Assembly (NCBI GenBank): GCA_944323595.1
Contig: CALUTF010000007.1
Location: 1 to 64,000, forward strand
Direction: 5' to 3'
Origin: Candidatus Gastranaerophilales bacterium
Lineage (GTDB): Bacteria > Cyanobacteriota > Vampirovibrionia > Gastranaerophilales > Gastranaerophilaceae
DNA: 64,000 nt
Position 1 is the stretch's first letter, and each line of letters starts with the position of its first letter. Position numbers and translations under genes: made by a program. This document shows, in pieces, positions 45,703 through 53,326 of the stretch. The notes under the pieces were generated by a model that searched no databases, was not told where the DNA came from, and saw only the letters and a program-made list of their open reading frames with translations.

Positions 45703-46098
45703 ATGAAAAAAATAACTTTAGCGGTTTGTTTATTTGCTTTTGCGCTTCCGGTACTCGCTGCCGATTCTCAAAGTGCTGAATCTATAAGATATTACAATTC
45801 ATCAGGTGCTTTTGACAAGCAGATAAATTATTACGGATTAAATAAAACAACAAATACAGCGGAGGATGACTCCGAAGTTGTGCTTGATCCTCCGGCTAAA
45901 ACTCCAAAACGTGCCCCGAGACAAATTAAAGTAAATAATGATGATGACGATGATTTAACACCATCCCAATCTTATGCAGATGCTATGGGTAAACGTACCC
46001 CTATGACTTACGAACAGTTTCCGAAAAATTATGACAGCAGTAACAGTATGATGTTAATGCAAGGTGGTATGGGCGGCATGATGCCGGGTATGTTCTAA
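45703..46098 (+). CDS. Small secreted Met/Asp-rich protein
   Basis: A 131-residue protein with a clear signal peptide ('ALPVLA' then 'ADSQ'). The mature part is low-complexity: a Tyr/Asn stretch ('RYYNSSGAFDKQINYYGLN'), a basic/acidic patch with a run of five Asp ('NNDDDDDLTP'), and a Met/Gly-rich end ('MQGGMGGMMPGMF'). No family recognised. It is a single gene with its own promoter. Its stop overlaps the next convergent gene by four bases. Confidence 0.6.
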   Translation: MKKITLAVCLFAFALPVLAADSQSAESIRYYNSSGAFDKQINYYGLNKTTNTAEDDSEVVLDPPAKTPKRAPRQIKVNNDDDDDLTPSQSYADAMGKRTPMTYEQFPKNYDSSNSMMLMQGGMGGMMPGMF

Positions 46099-47408
46099 TT
46101 TTCAGCCGGAACTTCCGTACACATGCAGTGAATTCCTCCCTGATATTTTTTCAGGTTCTCGCTCATTGTATGGTTATCGCCTGATACAAAGTAGATATTT
46201 TCTTCCTTGATATATGGCTTTAACGATTCAATGAAGCTTTTTTCAACACTGAATCCTGTAAGTTTTTCTATTTCCGGTGTAATCCGGAAAACCTCTTTGT
46301 CTATATTTGACTTGTTTGTTATATAGACAAGTTCACCATTTTTATTCGGCAGAACATTTGCGTTCATAAAGTTAAACAATTGAATCAAAAATACTCCGTT
46401 TTTCAGGTCGCTTTGTCTTGTTTCATACAATCTGCCCGGTACTCGTATAACTTCGTATCCCGTATTTTGCAAAATTTTTTCAACCTCATCTGTTTGCGCA
46501 AAGTTGTTGCTTTTAATTATATTTTCAATCTCCAGAGCATAACTGCCCGTTTGTATAAATGGAGTTTTGAGCGATAATGCTTCTTTCATCTTATTTTCTT
46601 TTTGTAGCTGCATTACTGTTTTTTGTATTTTTTCAAATCCCTTAGCGAGCATTTGCTGTGTCAGTTTATCATCGGTAAGCAGTATTCTCCCCTTATCAAG
46701 CGGGCGCATAAACATATCAATATGATAGTCCATTTGCGGAATAAAAATAACATTTTCTGTACCAAGCATTTGTTTTATCTGTTCCGGTGTGAAATTATCC
46801 AGTTCATTTTTGCCAACAAGGGCTGTTTCTTTACCTGATTTGTTTTGGGCAAGATAGTAATTCCCGCCCGGAATATGTGTATTCTGTAATGTATCTTTCA
46901 ATGTGTTGGATAGTTTTTCATATTCGGATATAACAAAATTTTCAGGAAGAATGTTTAGTTCGCCTGTTTGCGGGTCAGCCAGAAGATAGCCGCTTCCTGC
47001 AGGCAGGTCAACTCTTGGCATATTAATAATTGTATTCAGCATTTGATAATATTGCGGAATATTTTTGTTTTGGCGAATTTCCTGCTGGGTTTTATCATTT
47101 GTGAGGTTAAATTTTTCTAATATTGCATCAGACTGCAGGCTGTTTTCAAAAGTCAGAAGCTTTTTGCCTATGATGCTCCACAAATCCTGAGGCCAGCCTC
47201 CGGTACGTTCTTCTGCCGGTTGCTTTTTATTTGTACTAATCTCAAAAGTATCACTTTCAGGATTTCGTTCCAGAAAATAAATATTGAACCCTTCTTTTTG
47301 CCCGATGTCAATCATTTCATTAGCAATATTACCGTGGTTTGATTTCATTATAAAACCATCGAGTTTTCTTGCATCATAGCCTGTAAAAGTTATGCCGGAA
47401 AACTGCAC
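46095..47408 (-). CDS. Pentein-fold (arginine/agmatine deiminase-like) putative hydrolase
   Basis: A 437-residue protein. Parts recall the guanidine-modifying pentein superfamily: 'HIPGGNYYLA' (about 178-187), 'MDYHIDMFMRPLDKGRILL' with His229-x-Asp231, and the C-terminal 'GGIHCMCTEVP' with Cys428, where agmatine deiminases have 'GGGIHCITQ'. These are the expected His, Asp and Cys of the active site. Overall similarity is otherwise weak, so the substrate (free agmatine, peptidyl-arginine or other) is open. The N-terminus 'FSGITFTGYDARK' matches the tag of other unknowns. GTG start, with GGAGG 7 bases upstream; it overlaps its upstream partner by one base. Confidence 0.55.
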   Translation of the reverse strand: MQFSGITFTGYDARKLDGFIMKSNHGNIANEMIDIGQKEGFNIYFLERNPESDTFEISTNKKQPAEERTGGWPQDLWSIIGKKLLTFENSLQSDAILEKFNLTNDKTQQEIRQNKNIPQYYQMLNTIINMPRVDLPAGSGYLLADPQTGELNILPENFVISEYEKLSNTLKDTLQNTHIPGGNYYLAQNKSGKETALVGKNELDNFTPEQIKQMLGTENVIFIPQMDYHIDMFMRPLDKGRILLTDDKLTQQMLAKGFEKIQKTVMQLQKENKMKEALSLKTPFIQTGSYALEIENIIKSNNFAQTDEVEKILQNTGYEVIRVPGRLYETRQSDLKNGVFLIQLFNFMNANVLPNKNGELVYITNKSNIDKEVFRITPEIEKLTGFSVEKSFIESLKPYIKEENIYFVSGDNHTMSENLKKYQGGIHCMCTEVPAEN

Positions 47409-47839
47409 TAGTTAACCTCCGGTTTGTCTATTTCTTCATTTAAAATATCTACCATATCTTCTATTATAAAAGCTGTTTCTTCTGGTGTTGCTTCTACAGG
47501 AATAGTTTCTTTATATGTTTTGGGTTTTATTTCATAGATATCATTATGAGTTTGTTGTGCAGCTTTTAATGCATCAATAAAATGATGCTCTTTTGAGTTA
47601 AATTTTATCAATCCGCAGGCTAAAAGCATATCCAGAGGGTTTGCTCTTTGCACTGTTACTTGCATGTCTCCGTAAGTATCTGATTCTATACTAAAATCAA
47701 TATCCGGTCTGTAACAGGCAATGTCTCTGACTACGCTGATTTTTTCTTTGTTTTCCGGTTTTAAATTTAATATTGAACTGGATATTGTAAGGGATGTAAA
47801 TGATGGTTTTCTGTATTGTGTGTTATTATAAATTTTCAT
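47408..47839 (-). CDS. Hypothetical protein (143 residues) coupled to the pentein-like gene
   Basis: A 143-residue acidic soluble protein without signal peptide. The Asn-rich start 'IYNNTQYRKPSFTSLTI' is again the tag type found on several unknowns here. The remainder has 'SIESDTYGDMQVTVQRANPL' and an acidic helical tail ('TAFIIEDMVDILNEEIDKP'). No family recognised. Its stop (TAG) shares a base with the GTG start of the pentein-like gene, so the two are co-translated and probably act together. Confidence 0.6.
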   Translation of the reverse strand: MKIYNNTQYRKPSFTSLTISSSILNLKPENKEKISVVRDIACYRPDIDFSIESDTYGDMQVTVQRANPLDMLLACGLIKFNSKEHHFIDALKAAQQTHNDIYEIKPKTYKETIPVEATPEETAFIIEDMVDILNEEIDKPEVN

Positions 47840-47928
47840 AGTCTGATAAAAACGTGTAAAAAGTTTTTTTGCTAGTTTAAAGTTTAAATGTTAAGTTAAA
47901 TTAAATAAATACCGGTAAAATCATTTCA

Positions 47929-47957
47929 TTGACTACATGTATTCAGAATTGTATATT
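47929..47957 (+). promoter_or_regulatory. Sigma-70-type promoter of a leaderless gene
   Basis: TTGACT (47929-47934), exactly 17 bases, TATATT (47952-47957). The transcript should start about 6-7 bases later, at the ATG at 47964. An ATG at 47937 falls between the two elements and cannot be the start. Confidence 0.75.
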
Positions 47958-47963
47958 GTACGT

Positions 47964-48851
47964 ATGCACGATATTTGGAATCCGTGGCATGGATGCATAA
48001 AATACAGTGAGGGCTGTGAGAACTGTTATATGTATTTTTTAGACGCACAGAGAGAAAAATCAGGTGCTGATATTTATCGTGTAAAAAATAATTTTGATTA
48101 CCCGCTTCATAAAGATAGAAACGGAGTGTATAAAATTAAAAGCGGAGAATTTATAAGAGTCTGTATGACATCGGATTTCTTTCTGGAAGAAGCTGACAGG
48201 TGGCGTGATGAGGCCTGGAAAATTATGAAAAAGCGGGATGATGTTGTGTTTATTCTTATTACCAAACGGATAGTGCGGGTTGATAAATGTCTGCCGGATA
48301 ACTGGGGTGAAGGTTGGGAAAATATTTTCTTCCATGTAACGGTGGAAAATCAAAAACGTGTTGAGGAACGACTTCCTGTTCTTCTGGAGTTACCTTTCAA
48401 GCATAAAGCTGTTATGGTGGCGCCTTTTATAGGTGAAGTTTCTCTTAAAAGGTTTTTGCAATCCGGTCAGATAGAAGAAGTATGGTGCGGAGGTGAAAAT
48501 TATAACGGCGCAAGACCATTACATTATGAATGGGTTAAACGTCTTTCCGATGAATGTAAAGAGGCGGATGTTACTTTTGTCTTTATGGAAACGGGAAATG
48601 TTTTCTATAAAAATAACCGGAAAATCGCAACTTTTAACAAAGCTAATCAGGCAAAACTGGCGTATCTTTCCGGCCTTAATTACACAAGTACAACGCCTGT
48701 TATTTTTGATTTGCCAAAACGGACTCAGGAGTATAGTCAGATAAATCTTTTTGCGGATATTCAATCTCCTGAAAGAATTGAAAAAGAAAACTGTAAATAC
48801 TGTTCAATGAGGCATAGATGTATAGGCTGTACACAGTGCGGTAAATGTTAA
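47964..48851 (+). CDS. DUF5131 / phage Gp37-Gp68-like protein
   Basis: A 295-residue protein beginning 'MHDIWNPWHGCIKYSEGCEN', the signature of the DUF5131 (Gp37/Gp68) family, which carries clustered cysteines resembling a radical-SAM type site ('HGC', 'GCENCYM'). 'VCMTSDFFLEEADRWRDEAW', 'FILITKR', 'FHVTVENQ' and 'EVWCGGENYNGARP' are family blocks. The C-terminus adds a cysteine-rich cluster ('CKYCSMRHRCIGCTQCGKC') able to bind iron-sulfur or zinc. Function is not established. The start is set by family alignment and by the promoter directly upstream; there is no ribosome site. Confidence 0.82.
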   Translation: MHDIWNPWHGCIKYSEGCENCYMYFLDAQREKSGADIYRVKNNFDYPLHKDRNGVYKIKSGEFIRVCMTSDFFLEEADRWRDEAWKIMKKRDDVVFILITKRIVRVDKCLPDNWGEGWENIFFHVTVENQKRVEERLPVLLELPFKHKAVMVAPFIGEVSLKRFLQSGQIEEVWCGGENYNGARPLHYEWVKRLSDECKEADVTFVFMETGNVFYKNNRKIATFNKANQAKLAYLSGLNYTSTTPVIFDLPKRTQEYSQINLFADIQSPERIEKENCKYCSMRHRCIGCTQCGKC

Positions 48852-48867
48852 AATTTTTTGTTCTCTA

Positions 48868-48898
48868 TTGACTTAGAGTCGGCTCCAAGTTGTAAAAT
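48868..48898 (+). promoter_or_regulatory. MerR-type promoter with 19-bp spacer and dyad operator
   Basis: TTGACT (48868-48873) and TAAAAT (48893-48898) are 19 bases apart, longer than the optimal 17. The spacer is an imperfect dyad, ACTTAGAGT-CG-GCTCCAAGT (7 of 9 pairs). This is the arrangement MerR-family activators act on by twisting the DNA. It implies autoregulation of the MerR gene at 48920 and of the genes behind it. Confidence 0.8.
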
Positions 48899-48919
48899 GC
48901 AATTAACTGGAGGTAGTAT

Positions 48920-49303
48920 ATGAAAATTTCAGAAGTAAGTAAAAAATACGATATACCTGTTGATACATTGCGATATTACGAAAAAGCCGGCTTGCTGCCT
49001 AATATTCAAAAAAATGCCAGCGGGATACGTGATTATTCAGACTCAGATTGCGAAAGAGTAGAATTTATTAAGTGTATGCGCTCTGCAGGTATGCCTGTGG
49101 AGAGATTGAGCAAATATATAAGTTTGTGTCTGCAGGGAGAAGATACTACAGAGGAACGCAGAAATATGCTTATTCAACAGCGTAAAGAACTTATCGAAAA
49201 GCGTGATGCAATACAAACTACGATAGACAGATTAGATTATAAAATTGATATATATTATAAAATTCTAAAAGAAAAAGAGAATGCGCTTCACGCAAAAAAA
49301 TAA
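48920..49303 (+). CDS. MerR-family transcriptional regulator
   Basis: A 127-residue regulator. The N-terminal winged helix 'KISEVSKKYDIPVDTLRYYE' followed by 'GLLPNIQKNASGIRDYSDSD' is classic MerR; 'LEFIKCMRSAGMPVERLSKY' leads into the dimerising coiled coil (about 80-120, 'LIQQRKELIEKRDAIQTTI'). There is no clear C-terminal metal-binding Cys set, so it more likely senses redox, an organic ligand or stress. GGAGG precedes the ATG. Its own promoter has the MerR 19-bp spacing. Confidence 0.92.
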   Translation: MKISEVSKKYDIPVDTLRYYEKAGLLPNIQKNASGIRDYSDSDCERVEFIKCMRSAGMPVERLSKYISLCLQGEDTTEERRNMLIQQRKELIEKRDAIQTTIDRLDYKIDIYYKILKEKENALHAKK

Positions 49304-49375
49304 ATTTTTCGAATGAAATATATTTTTTAAGAAAATATTATGATATACAATAACTGGTTGGTTACAGGAGAGAAT

Positions 49376-50014
49376 ATGGAAAATCTAACATTACGAGAAA
49401 AACAAATTGTTCCGGTTGCGGCTTTTACTGCAAACGGAGACATTGAAAATTTAAAAAAAGCTTTGAATTCCGCATTGGATAACGGTTTAACTCTTAACGA
49501 AATTAAAGAAATTCTTGTGCAGATGTATGCTTACGCCGGATTCCCAAGATGTTTGAACGGTGTAAATGCTGCTATTGCAGTGACGGATGAGCGTTCTAAA
49601 AAAGGAATAAAAGATTTGACCGGCGAAGAACCAGAGCAGGCTCCTGCAGAAAATAAGTATGCGGTCGGAAAGTCCAATGTTGAAAAATTATTCGGCGTAT
49701 CTTCAGCTAAAGCACCATACGAAGTTTTTGCACCGGCAACGGATGTATTTTTGAAAGAACATTTGTTCTGTGACATTTTTGAACGCGGAGTTTTAACCCA
49801 CAAGGACAGAGAGATTGCAACCGTTTCCGCTCTTGCCTCAATTAAGGGGCTTGAACCGCAATTACAAGCACACATGAACGGTGCGATGAATACAGGTGTT
49901 ACTGAAGCTCAGGCAAGAGAAATTGTTGATATTATAAAAAATACTGTTGACAATTCGCAGGGCGAAATTGCAGAGCAGGTTTTAGAAAAAGTGTTGGTTT
50001 CAAGAAAAAAGTAA
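49376..50014 (+). CDS. Carboxymuconolactone decarboxylase-family protein (AhpD-like)
   Basis: A 212-residue protein made of two CMD/AhpD-like helical domains: 'LREKQIVPVAAFTANGDIEN' through 'LNEIKEILVQMYAYAGFPRC' and 'LTHKDREIATVSALASIKG' through 'VTEAQAREIVDI'. The peroxidase CxxC pair of AhpD is not present, so it resembles the CMD/alkylhydroperoxidase-like group with unknown reaction. The start at 49376 is chosen because GGAG (49367-49370) lies just before it; an ATG at 49340 adds 12 residues without family support. It belongs to the MerR operon. Confidence 0.82.
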   Translation: MENLTLREKQIVPVAAFTANGDIENLKKALNSALDNGLTLNEIKEILVQMYAYAGFPRCLNGVNAAIAVTDERSKKGIKDLTGEEPEQAPAENKYAVGKSNVEKLFGVSSAKAPYEVFAPATDVFLKEHLFCDIFERGVLTHKDREIATVSALASIKGLEPQLQAHMNGAMNTGVTEAQAREIVDIIKNTVDNSQGEIAEQVLEKVLVSRKK

Positions 50015-50024
50015 AGGAAATTTT

Positions 50025-50525
50025 ATGAAAAAATTATCAATTATTTGTTTATCACTGGCATTGATTATTTCTGCAGCGGCAATGACCGTGCAGGCTAAAG
50101 AAAGGAAAGGCAATGATATGAAACAGATAGAAGTTTTTAAAAACGGCTCAATTCCATCAGCAAAGGGACCTGAAGCATGGTTTACCGGTCCGGTAAGGGT
50201 TGATTCCGTAATGCCGAACGGGCATGAGTCTAATATTTCACTCGGGCTTGTGACTTTTGAACCCGGTTCAAGAACTGCCTGGCATACACATTCAAAAGGT
50301 CAGTTAGTTTTAATAACATCTGGTATCGGGCTTGTCCAGCAGGAGGGCGGAGAGATTATAGAAGTTCATCCGGGGGATGCTGTCTGGTTCCCTGCAAATG
50401 TTAAACACTGGCACGGCGCATCAAAAGATGTCGGTATGACACATTATTCAATTATTAACCTGAACGATAATAATTCTGTTGAATGGCTTGAACACGTGAC
50501 AGATAAAGAATATAACAATAAATAA
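50025..50525 (+). CDS. Secreted cupin-domain protein
   Basis: A 166-residue protein with a signal peptide ('AAMTVQA' then 'KERK') and a cupin barrel. The metal-binding motif 1 is 'SRTAWHTHSKGQLVLITSG' (two His, Gln in place of Glu) and motif 2 'HPGDAVWFPANVKHWHGA' with the third His. It is usually annotated as a cupin of the quercetinase/CMD-associated type and travels with CMD proteins. It ends the MerR-controlled operon with a strong terminator. An internal Met (ca. residue 32) could be an alternative start for an unexported form. Confidence 0.85.
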   Translation: MKKLSIICLSLALIISAAAMTVQAKERKGNDMKQIEVFKNGSIPSAKGPEAWFTGPVRVDSVMPNGHESNISLGLVTFEPGSRTAWHTHSKGQLVLITSGIGLVQQEGGEIIEVHPGDAVWFPANVKHWHGASKDVGMTHYSIINLNDNNSVEWLEHVTDKEYNNK

Positions 50526-50532
50526 AATTTTT

Positions 50533-50564
50533 AAGCCGTATGATTTTTATCATACGGCTTTTTT
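50533..50564 (+). terminator. Strong rho-independent terminator of the MerR operon
   Basis: Twelve-base perfect arms 50533-50544 and 50549-50560 with a TTTT loop and a T run behind. It also faces the kinase-like gene ending at 50567 on the other strand. Confidence 0.92.
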
Positions 50565-50566
50565 AT

Positions 50567-51592
50567 TCAGCTAATTTTAATATATTCATCAGATACTTTA
50601 TAGTGTGCTAAAATTCCTGCATCTGTAAAATATTTTTGGATTAATTCATTGTGCTCTTTGCTCGGAGTGAATTTTTTATTACTTTTTTTCGAAGTTTTGG
50701 GTTTAACAAAATGTTTTTCATAATAGCAATGCTTGTCTTTGTATCCTAATTTATTTAACAAAACATTATAGAGTTTTCTGTCATAATAATAAAGCATGAA
50801 AAATAGACAATATCCTCTCTCAAGGCTTTGCCGGCATTCAAGGTCAAAGTCTATAAAGTAAAATTTGCCGTCTTCTCCAAGAATAAAATTGTATAAATGG
50901 CAGTCTAACAGTTTACCAGAAACACGTTGTGGATTTTCATTATCTTTGTATGTTTCAAATACATAATTTAGTAGTTTTAAAATTACATCAACCTGAAAAT
51001 CAATTGGCTTGTTTTTTAAGTAATCCCCGACAGTGATGCCTTTTATATATTTTCTTCTGGTTTCTAATGGTATGTGGTGAATAAGAGCATCGTTTTCCGG
51101 AAGATTTTTTTCTTTAACGTACGACGAGTTGATATAGATGTCTTCGCCCTCTTTGGAGAGAAATGCATGTCCGATATAATAATTTCTGTCGACGTACTTC
51201 CAACAAAATTCGCCATTTTTCAGGCGTTCAATATGCTCTTTATATAATACCGATGTTCTGTCTAGTTTTATTAATTCCAGTATATCTGTTGAAAATCCGT
51301 ATAATGCGACATAATCCTGAAAAAAATGATAATCAAGATTAAGCACTCCCTTATTAAAAATAAAAATTATATTTTTTTCTCTTAAACAAAATAATTCTTC
51401 TTCATCAGCAAGTGCAAGCTGGTTATATAGAATTTGAAGTATATTCCTGTTTAATATAACTGTGCGTCTGTATATTTCGTTTTTAATATCTTTAAATTTC
51501 AGTTTTATTCCAAAAAAATTTATAATCTTTCTGGAATTTTCATCTGTTTCGTTGTCAATAGAAAAAATTCTATCTAAAAAGTTTTCAATCAT
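50567..51592 (-). CDS. Protein-kinase-like fold protein, probably LPS/polysaccharide-related
   Basis: A 341-residue protein. 'SGKLLDCHLYNFILGEDGKF' and 'FYFIDFDLECRQ' correspond in order and spacing to the catalytic loop (Asp ... Asn) and the metal-binding Asp motif of the aminoglycoside-kinase/LPS-core-kinase fold. The N-terminal 'RKIINFFGIKLKF' is like a segment common before glycosyltransferases of surface-polysaccharide loci. The C-terminus is basic ('KPKTSKKSNKKF'). It is therefore perhaps a sugar kinase acting on a lipid-linked saccharide; this is inference. No other polysaccharide gene adjoins it. Confidence 0.55.
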   Translation of the reverse strand: MIENFLDRIFSIDNETDENSRKIINFFGIKLKFKDIKNEIYRRTVILNRNILQILYNQLALADEEELFCLREKNIIFIFNKGVLNLDYHFFQDYVALYGFSTDILELIKLDRTSVLYKEHIERLKNGEFCWKYVDRNYYIGHAFLSKEGEDIYINSSYVKEKNLPENDALIHHIPLETRRKYIKGITVGDYLKNKPIDFQVDVILKLLNYVFETYKDNENPQRVSGKLLDCHLYNFILGEDGKFYFIDFDLECRQSLERGYCLFFMLYYYDRKLYNVLLNKLGYKDKHCYYEKHFVKPKTSKKSNKKFTPSKEHNELIQKYFTDAGILAHYKVSDEYIKIS

Positions 51593-51627
51593 TAGCTCAC
51601 CAGCGTTAATTTAAATTAATACGTAAT

Positions 51628-52806
51628 TTACATATTTTTTTGATTTCGTAATTTAGTTACAAATGTTTCAAGTCGTTCCAGTGCCAGTTTTAGATTTTCA
51701 AGCGAGTATGCGTATGATATTCTTAAGAAGCCCTCTCCGCATTCTCCGAAAGCTGTGCCTGGGACCACGGCAACTTTTTCTTCCTGCAGAAATTTTGTTG
51801 CAAATTCTTCACTTGTCATTCCAAACTCTTTTATGCACGGGAATACATAAAATGCTCCGTAAGGCTCAAAGCATTCAAGATTCATTTTTCTGAAAGCATC
51901 CATCAAAAATCTTCTGCGTTGATTATATGACTGTCGCATTTCTTCTACGTCTTTATCCCCGTGTTTGAGCGCTTCTACTGCCGCATACTGGCTGGTTGTC
52001 GGCGCGCACATTATAGCAAACTGATGAATTTTTGTCATCTGTGTAATAATTTCCTGCGGTCCGCAGGCATAACCAAGCCGCCAGCCCGTCATTGCATAAG
52101 CTTTTGAAAATCCGTTTATGAGAATTGTGCGCTCTTTCATTCCCTCAATAGATGCAATGGATATGTGTTTTTCTTTGTATGTGAGCGCCGAATAAATTTC
52201 GTCTGACATTACAAGAATATCTTTTTCTTTGATAATTTCTGCAATCGCCTTGAGGTCATTTTCTTCCATAATAGCACCGGTCGGATTATTCGGGTATGGA
52301 AGAATAAGAATTTTTGTTCTGTCAGTGATTGCATTAAGAAGTTCTTCCGGTTTAAGGCGAAATTCATTTTCCGCTTTCAGATTTATGATAACAGGTTTTG
52401 CACCTGCAAGGACTGCACAGGGTTCGTATGAAACATAAGACGGTTGAGGTATTATGACTTCATCTTCCGGATTAATAATTGCGCGCAATCCTATGTCTAT
52501 TGCTTCGGAACCGCCTACCGTTACCAGAATTTCACTGTTCGGATTGTATTCAACTCCTTGAGTTCTTTGTATATAATTTGAAATTTCCTGTCTTAAATCT
52601 TTCAGCCCGGAGTTTGAGGTATAGAAAGTTTTTCCTTTTTCGAGTGCATAAATGCCCTCATCTCTTATGTGCCACGGAGTATCAAAGTCAGGTTCGCCGA
52701 CCCCGAGAGATATTGCATCTTTCATTTCACTTACTATATCAAAAAACTTTCTGATACCGGATGGTTTAAGGCCGGTGACTTTTTCAGAGAGAAAATTACG
52801 ACTCAT
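51628..52806 (-). CDS. Class I/II PLP aminotransferase (aspartate-type)
   Basis: A 392-residue fold-type I enzyme. 'AISLGVGEPDFDTPWHI' is the substrate-side start, 'LVTVGGSEAIDIGLRAI' binds the phosphate, 'LILPYPNNPTGAIM' and 'VMSDEIYSALTY' carry the Asn and Asp/Tyr for PLP, and 'INGFSKAYAMTGWRLGY' includes the Schiff-base Lys. The C-terminal Arg is in 'GFLRISYA'. Its exact amino acids cannot be read. It overlaps the Lrp regulator stop (ATGA) and is the last gene of the serine operon. Confidence 0.88.
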   Translation of the reverse strand: MSRNFLSEKVTGLKPSGIRKFFDIVSEMKDAISLGVGEPDFDTPWHIRDEGIYALEKGKTFYTSNSGLKDLRQEISNYIQRTQGVEYNPNSEILVTVGGSEAIDIGLRAIINPEDEVIIPQPSYVSYEPCAVLAGAKPVIINLKAENEFRLKPEELLNAITDRTKILILPYPNNPTGAIMEENDLKAIAEIIKEKDILVMSDEIYSALTYKEKHISIASIEGMKERTILINGFSKAYAMTGWRLGYACGPQEIITQMTKIHQFAIMCAPTTSQYAAVEALKHGDKDVEEMRQSYNQRRRFLMDAFRKMNLECFEPYGAFYVFPCIKEFGMTSEEFATKFLQEEKVAVVPGTAFGECGEGFLRISYAYSLENLKLALERLETFVTKLRNQKNM

Positions 52807-53285
52807 GGAGTAATAACCTCTCTTTCGTCATTTTTCGGTGTATTGTAAATAGTTCCGTGATCTTTGTATTTTTTAAGAATAAAATGGGTTGCGGTACTCA
52901 AAACGCTCTCCAGAGTAGAGAGTTTATCTGATACAAAACCGGCGATTTCTTTAAGAGATTTTTCTTCAAGAGTAATCAAAAGATCATATCCGCCTGAAAT
53001 CAGGTAAACGGCACGAACTTCCGGATAGTTATAAAGTCTTTCTGCAATTTTGTCAAACCCCTGACCTCTTTGGGGGGTAACTTTGACTTCTATAAGGGCT
53101 GTTACTTTTTCTATAGAAGTTTTTTCCCAGTTAATCAGTGTATGATAACCGCAGATGATACCTTCCTGTTCAAGTTTAGTGAGTTCTTTAAGAACTTCTT
53201 CTTCTGATGTTCCCAGCAGGACAGCCAGTTCGTTGAACGCGATTCTGCTGTTTTTTTCTAAAATTGTTAATAACTCTTCTCTCAT
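52803..53285 (-). CDS. Lrp/AsnC-family regulator
   Basis: A 160-residue regulator: N-terminal HTH ('LLTILEKNSRIAFNELAVLL'), then the RAM ligand-binding domain with 'GYHTLINWEKT', 'ALIEVKVTPQRG', 'VYLISGGYDLLITLE'. It senses an amino acid, likely serine or its derivative given the neighbours. ATG at 53285 is chosen because GGAG (53292-53295) lies 6 bases before it; an ATG at 53300 would start five residues earlier without a ribosome site. It overlaps the downstream aminotransferase by four bases. Confidence 0.88.
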   Translation of the reverse strand: MREELLTILEKNSRIAFNELAVLLGTSEEEVLKELTKLEQEGIICGYHTLINWEKTSIEKVTALIEVKVTPQRGQGFDKIAERLYNYPEVRAVYLISGGYDLLITLEEKSLKEIAGFVSDKLSTLESVLSTATHFILKKYKDHGTIYNTPKNDEREVITP

Positions 53286-53326
53286 ATTTTTCTCCAGCAT
53301 TTGTAACTTAAATTATATCAGAAAAA

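Noticed and set aside
47937-47963. ATG at 47937 as start of the DUF5131 protein
   Set aside because: It lies between the -35 and -10 of a near-perfect promoter; the family starts at 'MHDIWNPWHGC'.
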